Assembly (NCBI RefSeq): GCF_003816055.1
Contig: NZ_CP033906.1
Location: forward strand, 2,356,001-2,420,000
Length of the DNA: 64,000 nt
DNA from: Bacillus sp. FJAT-42376
GTDB taxonomy: Bacteria > Bacillota > Bacilli > Bacillales > Bacillaceae
Reading direction: 5' to 3'
Positions within the stretch are counted from its first letter, which is position 1. Every line of letters starts with the position of its first letter. The notes under the pieces are model-generated. The model did not search any database. It was not told the DNA's origin and saw only the letters and a program-made list of their open reading frames with translations. Positions 57,508 through 64,000 of this stretch are shown here, piece by piece. Made by a program: the position numbers and the translations under genes.

Positions 57508-57535
57508 ACGGCAAAGCCGATCCGCGCGTATAGTA
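57508..57535 (+). promoter_or_regulatory. Candidate mother-cell promoter of spoVK
   Basis: ACG (57508-57510), a 16-bp spacer and CGTATAGTA (57527-57535) fit the sigma-K pattern AC-N16-CATANNNTA with one mismatch, 25 bp before spoVK. Confidence 0.4.
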
Positions 57536-57559
57536 TGGTAGAAAGCTGAGGTGACTCTC

Positions 57560-58522
57560 ATGGATCAGGCAGTTACTTATAAGAACAACGGACAGATCAA
57601 CATCATTCTTAACGGTCAGACAAAAGCCGGCAGGGAACTGGAGACAAAAGCAAAAGGATATGACCTGGTTCTTCCAAAAACCGATTTAAAGCATGCCATC
57701 CTGCGGCAAATTGAAGAAGAAATGAGCACCCTTGTGGGAATGGAAGAGATGAAACGGAACATAAAAGAAATTTACGCCTGGATCTTCGTCAGCCAAAAAC
57801 GGGAAGAGCAGGGGCTTAAAGCGGGGAAGCAGGCGCTTCATATGATGTTTAAAGGGAATCCGGGAACCGGCAAAACGACAGTCGCCCGGCTAATCGGGAA
57901 ATTATTTTGCCAAATGAATGTTCTCTCAAAGGGGCATTTAATTGAAGCGGAGAGAGCGGATTTAGTTGGAGAATATATTGGCCATACCGCCCAAAAGACC
58001 AGGGAACTCATTAAACGGTCGCTTGGCGGGATTCTCTTTATTGATGAAGCCTACTCTTTAGCCCGCGGGGGAGAGAAGGATTTTGGAAAAGAAGCAATCG
58101 ATACCCTTGTGAAACATATGGAAGACAAACAGCATGAATTTATTCTGATCCTTGCTGGATACTCCCGTGAGATGGACCAGTTTTTATCCATCAATCCTGG
58201 GCTTCATTCGCGCTTTCCGCTCGTCATCGATTTTCCGGACTATTCGGTGGACCAGCTTATGGATATATCGAAAAGAATGATCGAAGAAAGAGAATATTGC
58301 TGGAGCAGAGAAGCAGAATGGAAGCTGAAGGACCATTTAATGGCTGTGAAAAGCAATACTCAGCCATCAAAGTTCAGTAATGGAAGATATATCAGGAATG
58401 TGATTGAAAAATCAATTAGAGCCCAGGCAATGAGACTGCTCATGTCCGATAAATATAACCGTGATGAACTCGTGACCATTAAAGCCCAGGATTTAATTGT
58501 GCGTGAAGAAAAGCCGCTTTGA
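57560..58522 (+). CDS. spoVK: Stage V sporulation protein K (AAA+ ATPase)
   Basis: A 320-residue AAA+ ATPase of the CbxX/CfxQ family needed for late spore maturation. Walker A GNPGTGKTT, Walker B GGILFIDEAYSLARGG, sensor region ILILAGYSREMDQFL, and arginine-finger stretch PGLHSRFPLVIDFPDYS. The N-terminus AVTYKNNGQINIILNGQ is the SpoVK hallmark. The ATG at 57560 follows CTGAGGTGA; the GTG at 57551 is part of that site. The terminator overlaps its stop codon. Confidence 0.95.
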   Translation: MDQAVTYKNNGQINIILNGQTKAGRELETKAKGYDLVLPKTDLKHAILRQIEEEMSTLVGMEEMKRNIKEIYAWIFVSQKREEQGLKAGKQALHMMFKGNPGTGKTTVARLIGKLFCQMNVLSKGHLIEAERADLVGEYIGHTAQKTRELIKRSLGGILFIDEAYSLARGGEKDFGKEAIDTLVKHMEDKQHEFILILAGYSREMDQFLSINPGLHSRFPLVIDFPDYSVDQLMDISKRMIEEREYCWSREAEWKLKDHLMAVKSNTQPSKFSNGRYIRNVIEKSIRAQAMRLLMSDKYNRDELVTIKAQDLIVREEKPL

Positions 58523-58533
58523 GCGGCTTTTTT
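58509..58533 (+). terminator. Terminator overlapping the spoVK stop codon
   Basis: AAAAGCCGCT (58509-58518) pairs with AGCGGCTTTT (58522-58531) around TTG; the TGA stop lies at the loop and right arm. Confidence 0.9.
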
Positions 58534-58707
58534 GCATTCTGAAGCATGTAAGGCAGATTCTCTATTCGAAAAAGAGAAAAACAGCAAAAAATGCATAATT
58601 ATAGGTTTTTTTGGCGGAAAAAGGGGGTATATGTCTAAAGGGTATGTATGCAAACTTCTTACGCCCAATGAAGTCAGAATCTTTAAAAAAGAATAGGAGG
58701 GAGCTCT

Positions 58708-59976
58708 TTGAAGAAGAGATACTGGGGCAGCGCAGCGAAAATCATCTTAATTGCACTCATGCTCTCACTTGCAGGATGCAGCCAGTCAGGCAGCGGAAAA
58801 GTAAAGCTGGACTTTATGTGGTTCTCGGATGGCGGAGAAGGCGAAGTCATGAAAGAAATCATTGAGAAATACGAAAAAGATCATCCGAAAATCGATATCA
58901 ATTTGGTGGAAATCGCATTTAAAGATGTAAAAACCAAACTTAAGACAACGATTGCCGGCGGAAAGCCCCCGGCCCTGGTAAGGATAAATGATACATATGA
59001 ATTTGCGGATTACGCCATTGATTTAACGGAGTATGTGGGCAGTCAGGAGAAGTTCACCAGCCAGTTTGAAGATTCCATTAAACCTTTTTATGTGATTGGC
59101 GGGAAAATTATTGCCGCTCCAATGGATATCACCGCCAACGGCATGTATTACAATAAGGATCTGTTTAAAAAAGCCGGAGTAAAAGTGCCTCAGTCACCGG
59201 ATGAGATCTGGACGTGGGACGAGTTTACCGCCGCTTTAAAAAAGGTCAAAGAAAAAGGGGATGCCCGTTACCCGATGGTGTGGGATTCATCTGGCCACCG
59301 CTGGTCCACGATGCTTTATGAGTATGGAGGCAGCCTTTTTAATAAAGATTTAACGAAGGCAAACGTAAACAGCCCCCAGGCAGTCCGTGCGCTTACAGAA
59401 TTTAAGAAAATGCACCAGGAAGGCCTGCTTCCGGATTCGGTCTGGCTCGGAGGCGAAAATCCGAATAATCTTTTCCGCTCCGGCACCGTTGGCGTTCATT
59501 TAGCGGGAAACTGGATGATGGGAAGCTATAAAGATATTACCCACTTTAATTGGGGGGTAACCTACTTGCCGAAAGAAGCTGCCCGATCTTCAGTTCCCGG
59601 CGGAAAATATGTAATGGGATTAAAAAATACAGGTGTTGAAAAAGAAACGGCGGACTTTATTAAATATCTGTCAACGAAAGAAGTAAATGCTGAGTATATC
59701 GAAAAGTCTTTGTTCCTGAGTGCCAGAAAAGATAACAAAAACCTGAATTATCCAATGGATGATCATATGTTTGATGTCTTTACGGACGAATTTAAACACA
59801 CGTCGCCGCAGGCTGCGAAAGACTGGTCTTACCAGCAGGTCATGGCCAAAAATGCCGGCGATCTGACGACGGGGATCGCGAAGGCGCTAAAAGGGGAATC
59901 CACTCCTCAAGAGGCTCTCGATGAAGTGGCTGAAATATTCGACGGCACGATTGAACTTAACAAAAAGCAGCCGTAA
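58708..59976 (+). CDS. Sugar ABC transporter substrate-binding lipoprotein
   Basis: A 422-residue extracellular solute-binding protein, family 1 (MalE/UgpB-like). The signal peptide ends in the lipobox LAGC (Cys24), followed by SQSGSGKVKL. The mature start LDFMWFSDGGEGEVMKEIIEKYEK and NGMYYNKDLFKKAGVKVPQSP are typical. The ligand is presumably an oligosaccharide or glycerol-phosphodiester; it cannot be named. The start is TTG at 58708, with AGGAGGGAG upstream. Two permease genes follow. No ATPase or hydrolase gene and no regulator are adjacent. Confidence 0.92.
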   Translation: MKKRYWGSAAKIILIALMLSLAGCSQSGSGKVKLDFMWFSDGGEGEVMKEIIEKYEKDHPKIDINLVEIAFKDVKTKLKTTIAGGKPPALVRINDTYEFADYAIDLTEYVGSQEKFTSQFEDSIKPFYVIGGKIIAAPMDITANGMYYNKDLFKKAGVKVPQSPDEIWTWDEFTAALKKVKEKGDARYPMVWDSSGHRWSTMLYEYGGSLFNKDLTKANVNSPQAVRALTEFKKMHQEGLLPDSVWLGGENPNNLFRSGTVGVHLAGNWMMGSYKDITHFNWGVTYLPKEAARSSVPGGKYVMGLKNTGVEKETADFIKYLSTKEVNAEYIEKSLFLSARKDNKNLNYPMDDHMFDVFTDEFKHTSPQAAKDWSYQQVMAKNAGDLTTGIAKALKGESTPQEALDEVAEIFDGTIELNKKQP

Positions 59977-59992
59977 AGGAGAGTGGAAGGAT

Positions 59993-60928
59993 ATGGTGGT
60001 TGAAAAATCAAAGGCGATGCCTGCAGTGTCAAATAAATTACATGTTCAGTCGATGAAAAAAGATCTTAGAAGAAGAAAGATGGCTCCTTATCTTTTTGTC
60101 CTTCCCAACCTGTTAATTTTCTTAATATTCATTATTATTCCGGCATTAATGGGCCTTGTTTACTCATTCACAAGTTTTAACGGTGTATCCAATATGACAT
60201 TTGTCGGACTGGACAATTATATTAAGCTCTTAAATAACCCTGAATTCTGGAAAATCATGCTGAACACGCTGATGTACACCGTTCTCGTTGTACCGCTCGT
60301 TTTCGCCATTTCACTCGGTGTGGCCATCCTGATGATTAAGGATATCAAAGCGAGAGGCCTTTTCAGGGCCATCATTTTCTGGCCGACGATGATTTCATTT
60401 ATTATTGTCGGTTTATCCTGGAAATGGATTTTTGGAGACAGCTTCGGGGTGATCACCTATCTGCTGGAAGCATGGGGATTGCCGCCTGTTAAATGGCTGT
60501 CGGATCCGGCCATTGCGAAAATCACCATTGTGATCGCTACAGTCTGGGCTCGTGTCGGGTTTTTTATGGTCATTTTTATTGCCGGCCTGCAGAGCATTCC
60601 CGCCTCTTATTATGAGGCGGCCCAAATTGACGGAGCGAACAGATGGAAGACGTTCTGGAAGATTACCCTTCCGCTGCTCAAGCCGACAAGTCTTTTAGTA
60701 TTCATGCTGCTGATTGTAGAATCCGTAAAGGCTTATCCGCTTATATTCTCGCTTACAGGCGGAGGACCTGCGAAAGAAACCACACTGATTGTGCAGTATA
60801 TATTTGAATTTGGATTTACCAAAAGCGAGGTCGGGTATGCAAGTGCGATGTCCGTTGTCCTGTTCTTAATGATAGGACTGTTTACGTTTATTCAGTTTAA
60901 GTGGGCGAATGGAGGGAAAATCGATTGA
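59993..60928 (+). CDS. Sugar ABC transporter permease (MalF/UgpA type)
   Basis: A 311-residue inner-membrane permease with six predicted helices after a basic N-terminus (KKDLRRRKMAPYLF). The ATPase-coupling EAA loop is ASYYEAAQIDGANRWKTFWKITLPLL (part of a longer match; key residues EAAxxDGA). The ATG at 59993 follows GTGGAAGG, 16 bases after the lipoprotein stop; longer forms starting at 59921 would overlap that gene. It overlaps the second permease by four bases. Confidence 0.92.
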   Translation: MVVEKSKAMPAVSNKLHVQSMKKDLRRRKMAPYLFVLPNLLIFLIFIIIPALMGLVYSFTSFNGVSNMTFVGLDNYIKLLNNPEFWKIMLNTLMYTVLVVPLVFAISLGVAILMIKDIKARGLFRAIIFWPTMISFIIVGLSWKWIFGDSFGVITYLLEAWGLPPVKWLSDPAIAKITIVIATVWARVGFFMVIFIAGLQSIPASYYEAAQIDGANRWKTFWKITLPLLKPTSLLVFMLLIVESVKAYPLIFSLTGGGPAKETTLIVQYIFEFGFTKSEVGYASAMSVVLFLMIGLFTFIQFKWANGGKID

Positions 60929-61743
60929 CACAGAAAGCTGGCTTTTTCACCTATTTTGTATTGATCCTCCTTGCGCTGCTTTTTATCGCGCCGGTCTTAT
61001 GGATTTTTCTTTCTTCTATAAAAGGGCCGATTGATCTTTATTCATGGCCGCCGAAATTCCTGCCGGAGTCTTTATCGTTTGAAAATTTCACAGCAGCGTT
61101 CAGCAAAGGGAATTTTGGGCTTTATTTTTTCAACAGCGCCGTTGTAGCTGTTTCAGCAACTCTTTTAACCCTGCTCATTAATACGATGGCAGGATACGCT
61201 CTTTCGAAATTCCGTTTTAAAGGCGACACGCTAATTCTGTTTTTATTCCTTTCAACCTTAATGATTCCGATTGAAGTAATTATGACCCCTATTTTTACGG
61301 TCATCAGTAAGCTTGGATTATATAACAACCTGCTCGGGCTGATTATCCCGCCTGCTGCCACTCCGATGGGAGTATTTCTCATGAGACAGTATTTGCTGAC
61401 GGTGCCGGATGACTTGCTTGAGGCTGCCAGAATGGACGGGGCAAGCGAGTGGAGGATTTTCTGGACGATTATTGTCCCGATAGCCAAACCGGTCATTGCG
61501 GTTCTGACCATCTTTTCCTTTATGTGGAGATGGGATGACTTTATCTGGCCGCTGATCGTAATCAGCGACCCATCCAAATATACGATCCAGCTTGCTTTGG
61601 CAAATTTCATCGGAGAGTTCAGGGTGGACTGGGGAAGCCTGCTTGCGATGTCTGTAGTCACCATGATTCCGATTCTGATCGTTTTCCTGATTTTCCAGAA
61701 GCAGTTTATAAAAGGGATGGCAACTTCCGGAATGAAAGATTAA
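60925..61743 (+). CDS. Sugar ABC transporter permease (MalG/UgpE type)
   Basis: A 272-residue permease with six helices and the coupling loop LLEAARMDGASEWRIFW. The start is TTG at 60925 (TTGA overlaps the preceding TGA), with GGAGGG eight bases upstream; an upstream GTG at 60901 is inside the other gene without such spacing. It forms the membrane channel with the first permease. A shared MsmK/UgpC-type ATPase elsewhere in the genome would have to energise it. Confidence 0.92.
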   Translation: MTQKAGFFTYFVLILLALLFIAPVLWIFLSSIKGPIDLYSWPPKFLPESLSFENFTAAFSKGNFGLYFFNSAVVAVSATLLTLLINTMAGYALSKFRFKGDTLILFLFLSTLMIPIEVIMTPIFTVISKLGLYNNLLGLIIPPAATPMGVFLMRQYLLTVPDDLLEAARMDGASEWRIFWTIIVPIAKPVIAVLTIFSFMWRWDDFIWPLIVISDPSKYTIQLALANFIGEFRVDWGSLLAMSVVTMIPILIVFLIFQKQFIKGMATSGMKD

Positions 61744-61775
61744 TGGATGCCGATCGGAACAAAAAGAGAGAAAAT

Positions 61776-62117
61776 AAGAGGCTGGGACAAAAGGTTTTCG
61801 GCTAATTAAAAAACCGAACGATTATTTGAATCTCTGGTATAGAGGTTCGTAATCGTTCGGTTTTATTGTTTTTCATGCTTCATTCAAAAGCACTGTTAAA
61901 CTTGGCTGTTGATTTCCGCTACAGTCGTTCGCTTTCCGCGGGGCGGGCGGTGAGCCTCCTCCTGGCTTCGCCACTGCGGGGTCTCACCTGTCCCGCTGCT
62001 CCCGCAGGAGTCTCACGCCTTCCGCTCCAATCAACAGGTGTGAAAAATCACCAACATAGCCTTTTCAAAAGACTGTTCGGCTCTAGGACAACAATTTTAG
62101 TTATGTCCCAACCTCTT
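61776..62117 (-). repeat. Composite repeat element with inverted ends (copy A)
   Basis: A 342-bp element with 14-bp ends AAGAGGCTGGGACA (61776-61789) and TGTCCCAACCTCTT (62104-62117), 13 of 14 matching as inverted repeats. Inside: a hairpin AAAACCGAACGATTA / TAATCGTTCGGTTTT (61810-61824 and 61850-61864) and a G+C-rich palindromic module (61893-62060) bounded by CTGTTGATT / AATCAACAG. The module order is reversed relative to copy B at 24681. No coding frame is credible. It fills the space between convergent genes, and the hairpin has T-runs on both strands, so it could end both transcripts. The 62117 end touches the stop codon of the minus-strand gene. Confidence 0.88.
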
Positions 62118-62740
62118 TACTGCTCCAAATATTCTCGATCTTTGTACATGCTCCTACTGGGCAGCTTCCAGTGAAAGGTGTAGGAAAAAATCCGAAGGAG
62201 CGTAATCAGTATAAAAAGGGCATACAGTTCAAACGGGGATTTTGCCCAGCCGAGCCCGATTGCAAAACCGCCGATAATGGCCCAGGCTGCATATATTTCC
62301 GCCCGCAAAACGAGCGGCTTCCTCCTGGCCAGCATATCCCGGACAATTCCTCCGCCGCTCCCGGTCAAAACCGCGGCGACAACGACCGCGCTCATCGGGT
62401 GTTCCATGTTAGATGCATACAAGGCGCCCTGAATAGCAAAAGCAGACAGGCCGATCGCATCCGTGAAGTTCCCCCACCGATTCCAGTGCTTCATAAGGAG
62501 CTGGGGAAACAGAAAAACGAGGGTGATGGAAAAGAGAGCGATTTGAAAATAAAGCCCTTGTTCCCAAAGGGCGGAAACCGGTACGCCTATCAGAAGATTG
62601 CGGATGGCACCGCCTCCGAAAGCTGTCACAATTCCTAATATATATACGCCAAGAATATCGTATTCTTCCTCCATGGCTACAATTGCGCCGCTGATGGCGA
62701 AGGCAACTGTGCCGATGATGCTTAATACTTCCCAAGTCAT
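62117..62740 (-). CDS. TRIC/UPF0126 family membrane protein
   Basis: A 207-residue membrane protein with seven predicted helices made of two repeated UPF0126 domains: GGGAIRNLLIG in the first and GSGGGIVRDMLARR in the second. The family is related to trimeric intracellular cation channels, and a glycine-transport role has been proposed for some bacterial members; the substrate here is unknown. On the minus strand it begins MTWEVLSIIGTVAFAISGA, with AAAGGGGAT upstream. It is the only confident minus-strand gene in the window, divergent from hflX and convergent with the sugar permease genes. Its TAA stop touches the repeat element. Confidence 0.9.
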   Translation of the reverse strand: MTWEVLSIIGTVAFAISGAIVAMEEEYDILGVYILGIVTAFGGGAIRNLLIGVPVSALWEQGLYFQIALFSITLVFLFPQLLMKHWNRWGNFTDAIGLSAFAIQGALYASNMEHPMSAVVVAAVLTGSGGGIVRDMLARRKPLVLRAEIYAAWAIIGGFAIGLGWAKSPFELYALFILITLLRIFSYTFHWKLPSRSMYKDREYLEQ

Positions 62741-62831
62741 AGCCTATCCCCTTTAAACAAAGTACAACCGTATAGATTTTAGACGGAGTTTCCTTTAAAA
62801 TCAATGATTTTTTTCCTAAAGCATGAAAAAA

Positions 62832-62840
62832 TGGTATGAT
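62832..62840 (+). promoter_or_regulatory. Candidate extended -10 promoter of hflX
   Basis: TGGTATGAT gives a TGN-extended -10 (TATGAT 62835-62840), with TTTCCT 17 bp upstream as a weak -35, 38 bp before hflX. Confidence 0.5.
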
Positions 62841-62878
62841 AGATTTTATCATTACTATTGAAAAGGCAGGAATGCATA

Positions 62879-64000
62879 TTGAACGATCTTTCTCAGACAC
62901 AGCCCGAACAGGCAGTCATTGTCGGATGTCAGCTTCCATTCGTCAGCGACGAACAATTTCATTATTCCATGGAAGAATTGAAATCGCTCATTAAGACAGC
63001 CAATGGAGAAACACTTACTTCCGTCACTCAAAAAAGAGACCGGCTTCATCCGGCTACGTGTATTGGCAAGGGAAAGCTGGAAGAATTAAAAAACCTGACT
63101 GAAGAATTAGAACCGGATGTGGTCATTTTCAACGGGGAGCTGTCCCCCAGTCAAATCAGAAATCTTCATAGAGAATTGGATGTTAAGGTTATTGACCGCA
63201 CCCAGCTGATTCTTGATATTTTTGCGCAGCGCGCGCAGACACGGGAAGGAAAGCTTCAGGTTGAACTGGCCCAGCTGGACTATTTATTGCCCCGTCTATC
63301 CGGTCAAGGGATTCACCTGTCCAGACAGGGCGGGGGAATCGGCACAAGGGGGCCGGGTGAGACCCAGCTTGAATCAGACCGAAGGCACATCAACCGGAGA
63401 ATGGTCGAGATCAAACAGCAGCTGAAAACAGTCATTAGCCACAGAGCCCGTTACCGTGACCGCCGCAAGCGGAACCAGGCTTTTCAAATTGCTCTTGTCG
63501 GCTATACGAATGCCGGAAAATCAACATTGTTCAACCGGCTGACGGAATCCGACAGCTTTGAAGAAAACCTGCTTTTTGCAACGCTTGATCCAATGACAAG
63601 AAAAACAGGACTTCCAAGCGGATACCAGGCGCTGTTAACCGATACGGTTGGATTTATTCAGGATCTGCCCACCACGCTCGTTGCGGCATTCCGTTCCACG
63701 TTGGAAGAAGCAAAAGAAGCCGATTTGATTTTGCATGTGGTGGATACGTCAAGTGAAGATAGCCGGAATCATGAAAAAACCGTATTCCGTCTTCTTGATG
63801 AATTGGAAGCGAGTTCCATTCCGAGATTAACGATATACAACAAACAAGACAAAATGCTTCCCGAATTTACACCAAACACAGCAGACCCGTATATTATTTT
63901 AAGCGCCCTGAATCCAGAAGATTTAGAAAAGCTGAAAGTGAAAATGGAGGCACAGGTTAAGAAAGAAATGGTGCCATATTCACTAGAGCTCGGGCCCGGT
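62879..64000 (+). CDS. hflX: GTPase HflX (3' end outside the window)
   Basis: The first 374 codons of a ribosome-associated GTPase that splits or rescues stalled 70S ribosomes. An N-terminal HflX domain includes [33 protein letters not shown] and the glycine-rich loop [15 protein letters not shown]. The GTPase domain has G1 [10 protein letters not shown]3 [13 protein letters not shown] and G4 NKQDK. The start is TTG at 62879, fixed by AAGGCAGG; the nearby ATG at 62872 is in another frame. Full-length family members have about 410-430 residues, so some 40-60 are missing beyond the window. The position after spoVK matches B. subtilis ynbA. Confidence 0.95.
   Translation, partial: MNDLSQTQPEQAVIVGCQLPFVSDEQFHYSMEELKSLIKTANGETLTSVTQKRDRLHPATCIGKGKLEELKNLTEELEPDVVIFNGELSPSQIRNLHRELDVKVIDRTQLILDIFAQRAQTREGKLQVELAQLDYLLPRLSGQGIHLSRQGGGIGTRGPGETQLESDRRHINRRMVEIKQQLKTVISHRARYRDRRKRNQAFQIALVGYTNAGKSTLFNRLTESDSFEENLLFATLDPMTRKTGLPSGYQALLTDTVGFIQDLPTTLVAAFRSTLEEAKEADLILHVVDTSSEDSRNHEKTVFRLLDELEASSIPRLTIYNKQDKMLPEFTPNTADPYIILSALNPEDLEKLKVKMEAQVKKEMVPYSLELGPG

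Noticed and set aside
61122..61664. 180-codon minus-strand frame inside the sugar permease gene
   Set aside because: It is fully antisense to a well-supported permease, with composition expected for the complement of hydrophobic codons.
61866..62174. 102-codon frame across repeat copy A
   Set aside because: It translates the repeat and the antisense end of the TRIC gene; similar frames through copy B are broken, so coding is unlikely.

Overview
The window is chromosomal core DNA of an endospore-forming Bacillaceae (Bacillus sensu lato). It carries sporulation genes (spoVFA/B, spoIIIE, spoVS, cotE, spoVK, ymxH) in the order familiar from the Bacillus subtilis rpsO to hflX interval, has strong AGGAGG-type ribosome binding sites, TTG starts in several genes, and Gram-positive sigma-A promoters. 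The genus cannot be fixed from what is visible. All genes but one lie on the + strand. No rRNA, tRNA, CRISPR array, prophage or transposase gene was seen.

Layout: (1) 1-5470, rpsO, pnp, ylxY, mlpA and ymxH: a ribosomal protein, RNA decay, and the YlxY/M16-protease/PRC-barrel cluster. (2) 5500-10770, spoVFA-spoVFB-asd-dapG-dapA, the dipicolinate/lysine cluster; DapA makes the intermediate that SpoVFAB oxidises to dipicolinic acid in the mother cell. (3) 10998-17385, an orphan DUF4279 gene, rnjB (RNase J2), tepA, ylzJ and spoIIIE. (4) 17562-23175, a GntR/UTRA regulator followed by a BmpA-type nucleoside ABC importer (lipoprotein, double ATPase, two permeases). (5) 23459-28790, an MFS exporter and a MarR-MMPL efflux pair with a palindromic operator. 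(6) 29191-36742, ymfF-ymfH-ymfI-ymfJ-ymfK-rodZ-pgsA-cinA. (7) 36900-45180, recA with a LexA box, rny, ymdB, spoVS with a sigma-H promoter, an M19 dipeptidase, and a two-subunit 2-oxoacid:acceptor oxidoreductase. (8) 45495-58533, tdh-kbl (threonine breakdown), miaB-ricA, cotE, mutS-mutL, ymaF, miaA-hfq and spoVK. (9) 58708-61743, a sugar-type ABC importer lacking its own ATPase. (10) 62117-64000, a minus-strand TRIC/UPF0126 membrane protein and the 5' part of hflX, cut by the window end.

The least explained material is intergenic. A family of dispersed palindromic repeats recurs at 5515, 13600, 23181, 24681, 28791 and 61776. The two fullest copies (24681-25039 and 61776-62117) are about 350 bp, have 14-bp-class inverted ends (AAGAGG.TGGGACA) and contain the same two modules in opposite order. 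Both touch the stop codon of the preceding gene with the same end. A second, unrelated G+C-rich repeat family lies upstream of cotE, and a possibly related hairpin lies upstream of pnp. Apart from these repeats I found no convincing undescribed multi-gene system; most of the window is conserved Bacillus housekeeping and sporulation DNA.
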